NCBI RefSeq assembly: GCF_021026315.1 | Contig: NZ_JAJNCX010000010.1 | Coordinates: 150,183-214,182 of the forward strand | From: Rhizobium sp. C4 | Lineage (GTDB): Bacteria > Pseudomonadota > Alphaproteobacteria > Rhizobiales > Rhizobiaceae | Direction of reading: 5' to 3' | Length of the DNA stretch: 64,000 nucleotides | In this document: positions 27,033-34,722 of the stretch, piece by piece | How positions within the stretch are numbered: position 1 is the first letter of the stretch | How the letters are laid out: every line of letters begins with the position of its first letter | Notes under the pieces: generated by a model | Seen by the model: the letters and a program-made list of their open reading frames with translations, nothing else | Told to the model about the DNA's origin: nothing | Databases searched by the model: none | Translations under genes and position numbers: made by a program

Positions 27033-27185
27033 CGAAGCGATGCACCTCCTCCCGCAGAGCTTCGTGTGACCGGGTCCTACTCCTCCTCCCAGGGACCCCG
27101 TCGGAACAGCGGCACTCCTCCTCCCAGTCGCTGTTCGGTTCTTTTCGAAAAGCCTGTCGCACCTCCTCCCGCGGCAGGCTTTTTC
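27033..27185 (+). ncRNA. Four-hairpin CCUCCUCCC (anti-Shine-Dalgarno, cuckoo/CcsR-type) RNA locus
   Basis: Four consecutive hairpins each present CCTCCTCCC in the loop, at 27045-27053, 27082-27090, 27117-27125 and 27162-27170. The stems are GAAGC..GCTTC, GGGTCC..GGACCC, GAACAGCG..CGCTGTTC and AGCCTG..CAGGCT. The stem sequences differ while the loop motif is identical, so selection is on the loop. The fourth stem is followed by TTTTT and is an intrinsic terminator. The motif complements the Shine-Dalgarno sequence. The match is to the cuckoo RNA family and to CcsR1-4 downstream of a DUF1127 gene in Rhodobacter. Confidence 0.9.
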
Positions 27186-27249
27186 GATTCTGGAGGGCTT
27201 TCCCGACTTCATCCAGGCATTTCCGGTTTTCGCCGCGGTTCCGCTCGGC

Positions 27250-27286
27250 AAACAAAAACGCGGCCTCCGCTTTCCGGAAGCCGCGC
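27250..27286 (-). terminator. Terminator of the AGE epimerase gene
   Basis: On the minus strand CGCGGCTTCCG and CGGAGGCCGCG form an 11-bp stem with one G-U pair and a 5-nt loop, followed by TTTTTG. It lies about 33 nt after the epimerase stop and faces the RNA-locus terminator from the other strand. Confidence 0.88.
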
Positions 27287-27318
27287 TCGAGGCATGCGCA
27301 AGACCGTTGAGGCCTGCG

Positions 27319-28545
27319 TTATGTCCTGTTTTCTTCCATGATCATCGCCGTCAGGCTGCCTTCCGCCGGGAAAAGCGGGATCAGGCAGGCCTGGAAGGCG
27401 TGGTAGATGTCCGGCTTGCCGATGAAGAGGCTTTCCTCCGGCTGCAAATCTTCCGAAAGCTCCGGCAGCCAGCCGCCGAAATCCTGATCGATCAGGTTGG
27501 AGGCGGCGAAATCCCAGAGCTTGCGATACCATTCCTCATGGAAATCGGACGGCGCATGGGCGTTGAGGAAGGCGGCGGCGCCAATGCCTTCCGAGATCGG
27601 CCACCAGAGCTTTTCGCGGCGCTTCGGGTTGTTGTCCCAATCGAGCGTGTAGAAGAAGCCGCCATAGGCCTTGTCCCAACCGAGATCGATCGAGGCCTTG
27701 AAAAGGGCGATAGCCGCGTCCTTCAGCCAGTCGAGCTTCTTGCCGCCGAGCACCCAGAGCTGCAGGCAGAGACGGGCCCATTCGAGCCAATGGCCGGGTG
27801 TTGAGCCGGAGGGGCGGAACATCTCGTTGCCGGAATAGGCATTGTCGAGGCTCCAGTCGGCGTGGAAATGTTCGGCGACACGGTAGCCGAGCGAGCGGGC
27901 ATGCTTGTCGATGATGAGCGATGCGATGCGCTCGGCGCGGGTGAGATAAATCCGTTCGCCGGTTGCCTCATAGGCGGCCATCAGGGCTTCGGTCAGGTGC
28001 ATGTTGGAGTTCTGGCCGCGATAATCGGAGATCGGCGACCAGTCGCGCTTGTATTCTTCCGACACGGCGCCGTTTGCCTCTTCCCAGAAGCGCTTGTCGA
28101 GGACTTCGGAGACGTCCGCCAGGATGTCCTTGGCGAGCGGATGGCCGACAAGGCTGGCGCTGGAGGCGGCGAGAAGCACGAAGGCGTGGCCATAGGCCTG
28201 TTTCGTGTCATCCTTCGGCTGGCCGTCTTCGAGCGACCACATGTAGCCGCCGAATTTCTCGTCGCGGTGGCCCTTCTTCAGGAAGTTCATGCCGTGGTCG
28301 ATCATTTCGGCCGAGCCCGGACGGCCGAGCAGTTGGCCGACGACATGGCAATGGACCATGCGGGTCGTGGCATGCAGGGCCTTCGGGCCTTCCATCGGCT
28401 CGCCTTCGCGGTCGAGATCGTAGAAGCCGCCAGCGGGGTCGATTGTGTTCAGGCTGAAGAAATCGAGCAGGTTGACGGCTTCGGCCGCCAGCCAGTCGCG
28501 GTGAAATTGCCTCTTCTGCCAGCCCTTGCCGAGTTTTGCGGACAT
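27319..28545 (-). CDS. AGE family epimerase/isomerase (mannose isomerase-like)
   Basis: The 408-residue protein starts at MSAKLGKGW (28545), preceded by CAGGGAGAGACACG; the extra 44 codons upstream are rejected. It is an (alpha/alpha)6-barrel of the N-acylglucosamine 2-epimerase superfamily. Conserved stretches are GGFYDLDREG, RMVHCHVVGQ, KQAYGHAFVLLA, NSNMHLTEALMAAYEAT, GHWLEWARL and KLWWPISEGIGA, with the catalytic histidines in the GHAFVL, NMHLTEA and PGHWLEW segments. Rhizobial members include ketose-aldose isomerases acting on mannose/fructose. The substrate here is inferred only. Confidence 0.86.
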   Translation of the reverse strand: MSAKLGKGWQKRQFHRDWLAAEAVNLLDFFSLNTIDPAGGFYDLDREGEPMEGPKALHATTRMVHCHVVGQLLGRPGSAEMIDHGMNFLKKGHRDEKFGGYMWSLEDGQPKDDTKQAYGHAFVLLAASSASLVGHPLAKDILADVSEVLDKRFWEEANGAVSEEYKRDWSPISDYRGQNSNMHLTEALMAAYEATGERIYLTRAERIASLIIDKHARSLGYRVAEHFHADWSLDNAYSGNEMFRPSGSTPGHWLEWARLCLQLWVLGGKKLDWLKDAAIALFKASIDLGWDKAYGGFFYTLDWDNNPKRREKLWWPISEGIGAAAFLNAHAPSDFHEEWYRKLWDFAASNLIDQDFGGWLPELSEDLQPEESLFIGKPDIYHAFQACLIPLFPAEGSLTAMIMEENRT

Positions 28546-28699
28546 CGTGTCTCTCCCTGTCAAACGATTGTTGCGGCGATACATGCCGGAAATACGGCCT
28601 GATCTCAATCGATTTGATGACAGGTCGACCGTCCGCGACTTGACAGGCGCGAGGATTTTTGTTCTCTTTTTGTTCAAATTTGTGGCAGGGGAGGCGGCG

Positions 28700-29539
28700 T
28701 TGCAGGATCAACAGAGCAGGTTTGAGCGCTTCAAGTCGCTGCATGCGCGCGACCGCGCCTTTGTGATTCCCAATCCCTGGGATGCCGGGTCGGCGATCAT
28801 CCTTGCCAGTCTCGGCTTCGAGGCCCTGGCGACGACAAGTGCGGGCTATGCCTTTTCTGTCGGCAAGCGCGATTCCTTTGCCGGGCTGAGCCGTGAGGAG
28901 GTTCTGGCCAATGCGGCCCAGATTGTTGCGGCGACGGACCTTCCCGTCTCCGCCGACCTCGAGGACGGGTTTGGGGCCTCTCCCGCGGCCTGTGCGCGCA
29001 CAATAGAGCTCGCGATCGCGACCGGTCTTGTGGGTGGATCGATCGAAGATGCGACGGGCGATCGTGATCGCCCCATTTACGATCTTGAGGCTGCCGTGGC
29101 GCGCGTTGAGGCCGCCGTCGATGCGGCAAGGGGAAAGCCGTTTCTCCTGACGGCGCGTGCCGAGAATTATCTTTGGGGTCGTGCTGATTTGAACGACACG
29201 ATCAAGCGGCTGCAGGCCTTTTGCGCGGCTGGCGCCGATGTGGTCTATGCGCCCGGCCTGCCGGATCTGGATGCCATCCGGACGGTGTGTCGCGAGGTGG
29301 ACAGGCCGGTCAATGTCGTGATGGGTCTCAAGGGGCCGCGTTACACCGTCGATCAGCTTTCAGATGCCGGCGTTCGCCGCATCAGCGTCGGCGGCTCTTT
29401 TGCCCGGGCGGCCTTGGGTGCTCTCAAGCGTGCGGGCGAGGAGGTGCTGGGCCAAGGCACGTTTGGCTATGCAGAGGGGGCGATTCCCGCAAGCGAGCTG
29501 CACGCGCTGATGTCTGACGAAAAGCGTCAGGGTGGCTAG
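28700..29539 (+). CDS. Isocitrate lyase/PEP mutase family protein, TTG start
   Basis: The 279-residue TIM-barrel protein has FVIPNPWDAGSA, the Mg-binding ADLEDGFG (two Asp and one Glu), GGSIEDATGD and RAENYLWGR, typical of the PEP-mutase/isocitrate lyase superfamily. The loop KKCGH of true isocitrate lyase is absent, so that activity is unlikely. The TTG at 28700 is chosen because GGGGAGG lies 5-6 nt upstream and family members start near this point. The open frame to 28526 overlaps the epimerase gene's first codons. Confidence 0.82.
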   Translation: MQDQQSRFERFKSLHARDRAFVIPNPWDAGSAIILASLGFEALATTSAGYAFSVGKRDSFAGLSREEVLANAAQIVAATDLPVSADLEDGFGASPAACARTIELAIATGLVGGSIEDATGDRDRPIYDLEAAVARVEAAVDAARGKPFLLTARAENYLWGRADLNDTIKRLQAFCAAGADVVYAPGLPDLDAIRTVCREVDRPVNVVMGLKGPRYTVDQLSDAGVRRISVGGSFARAALGALKRAGEEVLGQGTFGYAEGAIPASELHALMSDEKRQGG

Positions 29540-29568
29540 GGCCGAGCCGTGTCGCTCGGGCGCAAAGG

Positions 29569-30627
29569 TCAGCCCGTCTTGCCGACGCGCTTGATGCCGG
29601 AGATGAGGCTGGCGGCGTGTTTCAGCGCCACGCCCGTTGCATTCAGCATCTGCGGCAGGACCAGCCATTCCAGCGTCCAGGCCGCGCCCGAGCGTTCCTG
29701 TTCGTGGATGAGCGATTGATGCAGGGCGGAGACTTGCGTTGCGTTGAAGCGGGCGAGTGTGACCAGCACTTCGGCGCGCACCGGGTTCTGCTTGTGCGGC
29801 ATGGCGGAGGATGCGCCGCCGCCGGAAAGCGCGACTTCGGCCATTTCGTTCTGCGCCATCAGGGCCACGTCCTGGCCGATCTTGCCGAGCGCGCCGGTGA
29901 TGCGCGACAGCCAGTTGCCGAGATCGGCGATACGGCCACGGGCGGCGTGCGGCACGTAGGCCGGGACGGTGAGGCCAAGTGACCGGGCGACGTCCTCGCG
30001 CACCGCGCCGATGCGGTCGCCGTATTTCTCTGCCGTGCCGGCGGCACCGGCGAGCGACAGGATGAGGCTCTGTTCACGGACAGCCTCAAGCGCATTGAGC
30101 GCCTGTGTGACGCCGGCGAGCCAGACGCGGATGCGGTCGCCGGACGTGATCGGGATGGCCGATTGCATGCGGGTGCGGCCGGGGATTTCGATGCTGCCGA
30201 AATTCTCGATCAGGCCTTCCAGAAGTGCCGCCACGCCGGTGAGGCGGGCTTCGAAGAGGTCGAACGTGTCGCCCAACTTCAAGGCCAGTGCCGTGTCGAT
30301 GACGTCCTGGCTGGTCGCGCCGAAATGGACGGATTTTGCAGCCTCGCCGCCGACATGTTCGCGCAGCTGGCGGACATAGTCCGGGATGACGACGCCATCC
30401 TTCAGGGTGGCGCTTTGCAGCGAGAGGCGGTCGGGCTGGAAGGTGGCGGCTTTGTCGGTCAGCGCCCTGGCGTGATCGGCCGGGATGAAGCCATGGGCGG
30501 CGGCCGCTTCCCCGAGCGCCACTTCAAAGGCCAGCATGGCCGCCAGATCTGCATCCGTGCCGATCAGGTCGGCGACGTCCGGATCGTAGAGCAGGTCGTT
30601 GAGGAAGGCGGGGAAGAATTCGGTCAT
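29569..30627 (-). CDS. pcaB: 3-carboxy-cis,cis-muconate cycloisomerase
   Basis: The 352-residue protein of the fumarase/aspartase superfamily starts at MTEFFPAFLNDLLYDPDVA; upstream codons lie in a repeat. Conserved segments are VHFGATSQDVIDTA and the superfamily signature GGGASSAMPHKQNPVRAE (residues about 268-285). It lactonises 3-carboxymuconate to 4-carboxymuconolactone, between PcaHG and PcaC. Here it follows pcaF after a 266-bp gap holding a palindromic repeat. In A. tumefaciens and S. meliloti it is in pcaDCHGB. Confidence 0.93.
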   Translation of the reverse strand: MTEFFPAFLNDLLYDPDVADLIGTDADLAAMLAFEVALGEAAAAHGFIPADHARALTDKAATFQPDRLSLQSATLKDGVVIPDYVRQLREHVGGEAAKSVHFGATSQDVIDTALALKLGDTFDLFEARLTGVAALLEGLIENFGSIEIPGRTRMQSAIPITSGDRIRVWLAGVTQALNALEAVREQSLILSLAGAAGTAEKYGDRIGAVREDVARSLGLTVPAYVPHAARGRIADLGNWLSRITGALGKIGQDVALMAQNEMAEVALSGGGASSAMPHKQNPVRAEVLVTLARFNATQVSALHQSLIHEQERSGAAWTLEWLVLPQMLNATGVALKHAASLISGIKRVGKTG

Positions 30628-30728
30628 GGAATGGTCAGGTCCTGCGCTCGCCGGGAGGCGGCTTGTGATGTTCGTCGCGAAGGATGTCACGAAGCGGGAG
30701 CGGTCGCAATTGCGGGCACACATGCTTC

Positions 30729-30852
30729 CGTCATGCCGGACTTGATCCGGCATCCAGCCAGCCCGCGTCTGCGGGCTGATTGACGCTTACAAGAAGAGTC
30801 TCCCGCGCGATGGACATCGCGCGCTGGATCCCGGATCAAGTCCGGGATGACG
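30729..30852. repeat. Composite palindromic repeat between pcaF and pcaB
   Basis: CGTCATGCCGGACTTGATCC at the left and GGATCAAGTCCGGGATGACG at the right form a large inverted pair about 124 bp across. A smaller hairpin AGCCCGC/GCGGGCT lies inside. This element type is common between alphaproteobacterial genes. Confidence 0.8.
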
Positions 30853-30893
30853 GAGAATAGGGCTCGCTATCCCCAAAAGGGGAGACGCTGCCA

Positions 30894-32099
30894 TCAAACC
30901 CGTTCGAGCGCCACCGCGATGCCCTGGCCGACGCCAATGCACATGGTGGAGAGCGAGTAGCGGCCGCCGGAGAGCGCCAGTTCGAGCGCCGCCGTGCCGG
31001 TGATGCGTGCGCCGGACATGCCGAGCGGATGGCCGAGCGCAATGGCCCCGCCGTTGATATTGACGCGCGGGTCATCATCGGCAATGCCGAGATCCCGCAG
31101 CGTCGCCAGGCCCTGGGAGGCAAAGGCTTCGTTGAGCTCGATCACGTCGAGTTGCTCCTGCTTCAGCCCAAGGCGGGCCAGCAGCTTTTTCGAGGCCGGT
31201 GCCGGACCGAAGCCCATGATGCGCGGCGGAACGCCGGCGGTGGCGCCGCCGAGAACGCGGGCGATCGGCGTCAGGCCATGCTTCTTCGCGGCGGCTTCCG
31301 AGGCGATGATGAGGGCTGCGGCACCGTCGTTGACGCCCGAGGCATTGCCCGCCGTGACCGTGCCGCCTTCGATCTTGTTGACCGGCTTCAGCTTGCCGAG
31401 TGCTTCCATCGAGGTTGCGCGCGGATGCTCGTCGCGATCAACGACGATCGGGTCGCCCTTCTTCTGGGCGACGTGGACTGCGGTGATTTCCTTGCCCAGA
31501 CGGCCATTGGCCTGCGCGTCTGCGGCGCGGGCCTGGCTGCGGACGGCAAAGGCGTCCTGGTCTTCGCGGGAGATCTTGAAGTCGATGGCAACATTGTCGC
31601 CGGTTTCCGGCATGGAATCGACGCCATATTGCTTCTTCATCAACGGGTTGACGAAGCGCCAGCCGATCGTGGTGTCGTAGATTTCGGCATTGCGCGAGAA
31701 GGCCGTCTCGGCCTTCGGCATGACGAAGGGCGCGCGGCTCATCGATTCGACGCCGCCGGCAATCATCAGCTCGGCTTCGCCGGCCTTGACGGCGCGGGCG
31801 GCGGTGATGACGGCGTCCATGCCGGAGCCGCAGAGGCGGTTGATCGTCGTGCCCGTTACAGACACGGGAAGCCCGGCGAGCAGCAGCGACATGCGGGCGA
31901 CATTGCGGTTGTCTTCGCCCGCCTGGTTGGCGCAGCCATAGATGACGTCATCGATCGCTTCGAAGTCGACGGTCGGATATTGCGCCATCAGGGCTTTCAG
32001 CGGCACGGCGCCGAGATCGTCGGCGCGTACGGAGGAAAGCGAGCCGCCGAAACGGCCGATGGGCGTGCGGATATAGGCGCAGATAAAGGCTTCGGTCAT
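30894..32099 (-). CDS. pcaF: 3-oxoadipyl-CoA thiolase
   Basis: The 401-residue thiolase has the nucleophile C90 in INRLCGSGMDAV, GGAIALGHPLGMSGAR and MCIGVGQG. The insertion RFVNPLMKKQYGVDSMPETGDNVA is typical of beta-ketoadipyl-CoA thiolases and is missing in PhaA. It cleaves 3-oxoadipyl-CoA with CoA to succinyl-CoA and acetyl-CoA, the last step of the pathway. It lies 11 nt after pcaJ. Confidence 0.95.
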   Translation of the reverse strand: MTEAFICAYIRTPIGRFGGSLSSVRADDLGAVPLKALMAQYPTVDFEAIDDVIYGCANQAGEDNRNVARMSLLLAGLPVSVTGTTINRLCGSGMDAVITAARAVKAGEAELMIAGGVESMSRAPFVMPKAETAFSRNAEIYDTTIGWRFVNPLMKKQYGVDSMPETGDNVAIDFKISREDQDAFAVRSQARAADAQANGRLGKEITAVHVAQKKGDPIVVDRDEHPRATSMEALGKLKPVNKIEGGTVTAGNASGVNDGAAALIIASEAAAKKHGLTPIARVLGGATAGVPPRIMGFGPAPASKKLLARLGLKQEQLDVIELNEAFASQGLATLRDLGIADDDPRVNINGGAIALGHPLGMSGARITGTAALELALSGGRYSLSTMCIGVGQGIAVALERV

Positions 32100-32110
32100 C
32101 TTATTCTTCC

Positions 32111-32812
32111 TTACAGTGCCGGCACGACGAGATCGGCAACGGGGCCGTCGGTGTGGAGCTTGCCACCGGTCATGGCCTGAAGCTCGTCCATGGTCATGGC
32201 GGCGAGCTTTTCGCGCACCGCGAACTTGCCGTCGACAATGTCGATCACGGCATGGCTCGTATAGACGCGGGTGATGCAGCCGACGCCGGTCAGCGGGAAG
32301 GTGCAGCGCTCGACCAGTTTCGGCTTGCCGTCCTTGGTCACATGCTCGGTGATGACGACGACCTGCTTGGCGCCGTGGACGAGGTCCATTGCGCCGCCAA
32401 CGGCGGGAACGCCCTTGGAGCCAACGCGCCAGTTGGCGAGATCGCCGTTTTCGGCAACCTGATAGGCGCCGAGGATCGCGACATCGAGATGGCCGCCGCG
32501 CACCATGGCGAAGCTGTCGGCATGGTGGAAGAAGGCCGCACCCGGCTTCAGCGTGATCGCCTTCTTGCCGGCATTGATGAGATCCCAGTCTTCTTCGCCG
32601 GCAGCGGGGGCTACACCGAAGTTCAGCACGCCGTTTTCGGTGTGGAAGATTGCTTCGCGGCCGGGCGGCTGGAATTTGGCGACCATTTCCGGGAAGCCGA
32701 TGCCGAGGTTCACATAGGCGCCGTCTTCAATGTCCTGCGCTGCGCGCCAGGCGATCTGGGCGTTGGAAAGCTTGATGTCTTCGCGCGTGTTGATGGTGGG
32801 TGCGTCGGTCAT
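32111..32812 (-). CDS. pcaJ: 3-oxoadipate CoA-transferase subunit B
   Basis: This 233-residue beta subunit contains the catalytic glutamate motif HTENGVLNFG, and GIGFPEMVA near the N-terminus. With PcaI it transfers CoA from succinyl-CoA to 3-oxoadipate. Its ATG overlaps the pcaI stop by 4 nt (ATGA), so subunit synthesis is coupled. Confidence 0.95.
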   Translation of the reverse strand: MTDAPTINTREDIKLSNAQIAWRAAQDIEDGAYVNLGIGFPEMVAKFQPPGREAIFHTENGVLNFGVAPAAGEEDWDLINAGKKAITLKPGAAFFHHADSFAMVRGGHLDVAILGAYQVAENGDLANWRVGSKGVPAVGGAMDLVHGAKQVVVITEHVTKDGKPKLVERCTFPLTGVGCITRVYTSHAVIDIVDGKFAVREKLAAMTMDELQAMTGGKLHTDGPVADLVVPAL

Positions 32813-33516
32813 GCGTAAGCCACTCCGGCTCGGATGAGCTCTTCTTCCTGTTGCGGATTGGCGACTTCAACGACGCCATCGACGAAAATGCCGGGGGTGA
32901 TCACCTGTTCGGGATCGATCTCGCCGGGGCGGACGAGCTTCGAAACCTGGGCGATCGTCTTGGCGGCTGCCATGCACAACAGCGGATTGAAGTTGCGGCC
33001 GGCCATGCGGTAGGTGAGGTTGCCCATCGTGTCGCCGAGATGCGCCTTGACGATGGCGAAGTCGGCCTTCAGCCAGCGTTCCTGCACATATTTGCGGCCG
33101 TCGAATTCGGCGATCACCTTGCCATTGGCCAGTTCGGTGCCGAAGCTGGTCGGCGTATAGAAGGCCGGGATGCCGGCACCGCCGGCGCGGATGCGCTCGG
33201 CCAGCGTGCCCTGCGGCACCAGTTCCAGCTCGATCTCACCGGCCAGATAGCGGTCTGTGAAGGCGCGCGGGTCGGAAGAGCGCGGGAAGGAGCAGATCAT
33301 CTTCTTGACCAGCCCCGCATCGATCATCGCGGCAATGCCGATGCGGCCGTTGCCGGCATTGTTGTTGATGACGGTGAGGTTCTTCGGCCCCTTGTCGATG
33401 AGGGCGTGAATGAGCTCGATCGGCGCGCCGGAGCCGCCGAAACCGCCGATCATGACGGTTGCGCCGTCGCCGATATCGGCCACCGCCTCCGCCAGACTTC
33501 CAATCGTCTTGTCCAT
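32809..33516 (-). CDS. pcaI: 3-oxoadipate CoA-transferase subunit A
   Basis: This 235-residue alpha subunit has the CoA-binding loop GGFGGSGAPIELIHAL (residues about 23-38), LTVINNNAGNG and YLAGEIELELVPQGTLAERIRAGGAGIPAFYTP. It is the first gene of pcaIJF-pcaB. The divergent pcaR gene starts 130 bp away with PcaR-like sites between them. GGAGG precedes the ATG. Confidence 0.95.
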   Translation of the reverse strand: MDKTIGSLAEAVADIGDGATVMIGGFGGSGAPIELIHALIDKGPKNLTVINNNAGNGRIGIAAMIDAGLVKKMICSFPRSSDPRAFTDRYLAGEIELELVPQGTLAERIRAGGAGIPAFYTPTSFGTELANGKVIAEFDGRKYVQERWLKADFAIVKAHLGDTMGNLTYRMAGRNFNPLLCMAAAKTIAQVSKLVRPGEIDPEQVITPGIFVDGVVEVANPQQEEELIRAGVAYA

Positions 33517-33593
33517 GAAATCCTCCGTCGCGGTCGGCAGGCTCCCGACCTATCGTGGCGAGATGGATAAGACGAATCCTGCTCGACGGCAAA

Positions 33594-33637
33594 TAATTTG
33601 TGCGTTATACGATATTTGTTCGAATATCGCACAAATG
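33594..33637. promoter_or_regulatory. Candidate PcaR operator between pcaI and pcaR
   Basis: GTTCGAATATCGCAC (33618-33632) differs only by an AT/TA swap from the Pseudomonas putida PcaR site as I recall it (GTTCGATAATCGCAC). An inverted CGCACAAAT copy lies on the other side (ATTTGTGCG at 33595-33603). A perfect 7-bp inverted repeat CGATATT/AATATCG lies at 33610-33629. The region sits 10-50 bp before the pcaR ATG. Confidence 0.65.
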
Positions 33638-33646
33638 GAGATGGGG

Positions 33647-34408
33647 ATGGCAATCCAGGACCGCGATCTGATGGGCGGGCTGATGAAGGGGCTGAAGGTC
33701 ATCGAGGCCTTCAGCGCCGAGCGCACGCGGCTTTCGATTGCCGAGGCTTCCGAGATTGCCGGGCTCGATCGCGCCACCACGCGGCGCTGTCTGCTGACGC
33801 TCGCCGAGGGGGGGTATGCGGATTATGATGGCAAGTTCTTCACGCTGACGCCGCGCGTGCTGCGGCTTGGCACGGGCGGTCTTGCCGCCATGCCGCTGCC
33901 GCGCGTGGTGCAGCCGCTGCTCGACGCCCTGTCGCAGGAGATTGGCGAGAGCACGTCGGTGTCCATTCTCGACGGCGCCGAGATCGTCTATGTGGCGCGC
34001 GCCGCACAGCGCCGGGTGATGTCGATCGCCCTCATGCCGGGTTCGCGCCTGCCGGCCTATTGCACGTCCATGGGGCGGGTGCTGCTCGCGGCGCTCGATC
34101 CGGCGGAGGCGCGTGCGATCCTTGCCAGCCAGCCGCGGCCGGCGCGCACGGAACGCACGGTGACCGATCTCGATGCGCTGATGGAGATCCTTGCGGACAC
34201 CCGCGCGCGCGGTTTTGCAGTGATCGATCAGGAGGTCGAGATCGGGCTCCGGTCGCTTGCCGTTCCGCTCGTCAATGCGCGTGGCGCGACGGTCGCCGCA
34301 CTCAATGTCGGGCTTGCCGCGAGCGGTGAAATGCCCGCCTCGGTTGCCGAACGTCTCCTGCCATCCCTGTTAAAAATCAAGGTTGAGTTCAGGAAACTTT
34401 CCCTCTAA
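33647..34408 (+). CDS. pcaR: IclR family regulator PcaR
   Basis: The 253-residue protein starts at MAIQDRDLMGGLMKGLKVIEAF (33647), chosen for the GGAG 6 nt upstream over ATGs at 33635 and 33641. The N-terminal winged helix (SIAEASEIAGLDRATTRRCLLTLAE) and the IclR effector domain (residues about 85-250, LPAYCTSMGRVLLAAL, GFAVIDQEVEIGLRSLAVPL) are complete. PcaR activates pcaIJF in response to beta-ketoadipate. It is divergent from pcaI. Confidence 0.93.
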   Translation: MAIQDRDLMGGLMKGLKVIEAFSAERTRLSIAEASEIAGLDRATTRRCLLTLAEGGYADYDGKFFTLTPRVLRLGTGGLAAMPLPRVVQPLLDALSQEIGESTSVSILDGAEIVYVARAAQRRVMSIALMPGSRLPAYCTSMGRVLLAALDPAEARAILASQPRPARTERTVTDLDALMEILADTRARGFAVIDQEVEIGLRSLAVPLVNARGATVAALNVGLAASGEMPASVAERLLPSLLKIKVEFRKLSL

Positions 34409-34722
34409 AGACGTATTATTCCGGTTTAAAAGATATATAAACGTATAGAAGCTTGAAATTGTCGCACAAATGAGACATTTCTTGTTCTGATAATTGTCAA
34501 TATTTGCCGATTTTATTTAATGAATTCAGTCATCGAAAACGTCAAATCTTATTTTGACAGGATCTATCCCTAGATATGCAAGCTCTCGTTAAGAGACGCG
34601 AAAACCAGAGCTGCCAGCCTATCCCTCAGAATCGTGGGGGTTTCTGATCGTTCCCGTTGTGACCCACACGTTCTGTCAAAGCGATCGGCTTGAGATCGCA
34701 TCGGGGCATCGGGGGTCGTTCA
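34409..34722 (+). promoter_or_regulatory. AT-rich leader of the chemoreceptor gene, with PcaR-like half-site
   Basis: This 314-bp gap has no gene. It contains TCGCACAAATG (34462-34472), identical over 11 bases to the right arm of the pcaI-pcaR operator, and an overlapping TTGT-CGC-ACAA palindrome (34459-34469). Downstream sequence is AT-rich to about 34580 and would hold the promoter. Confidence 0.5.

Noticed and set aside
28526..28699. N-terminal extension of the PEP-mutase family protein
   Set aside because: It overlaps the first codons of the epimerase gene. The TTG at 28700 has a strong Shine-Dalgarno and the expected family length.
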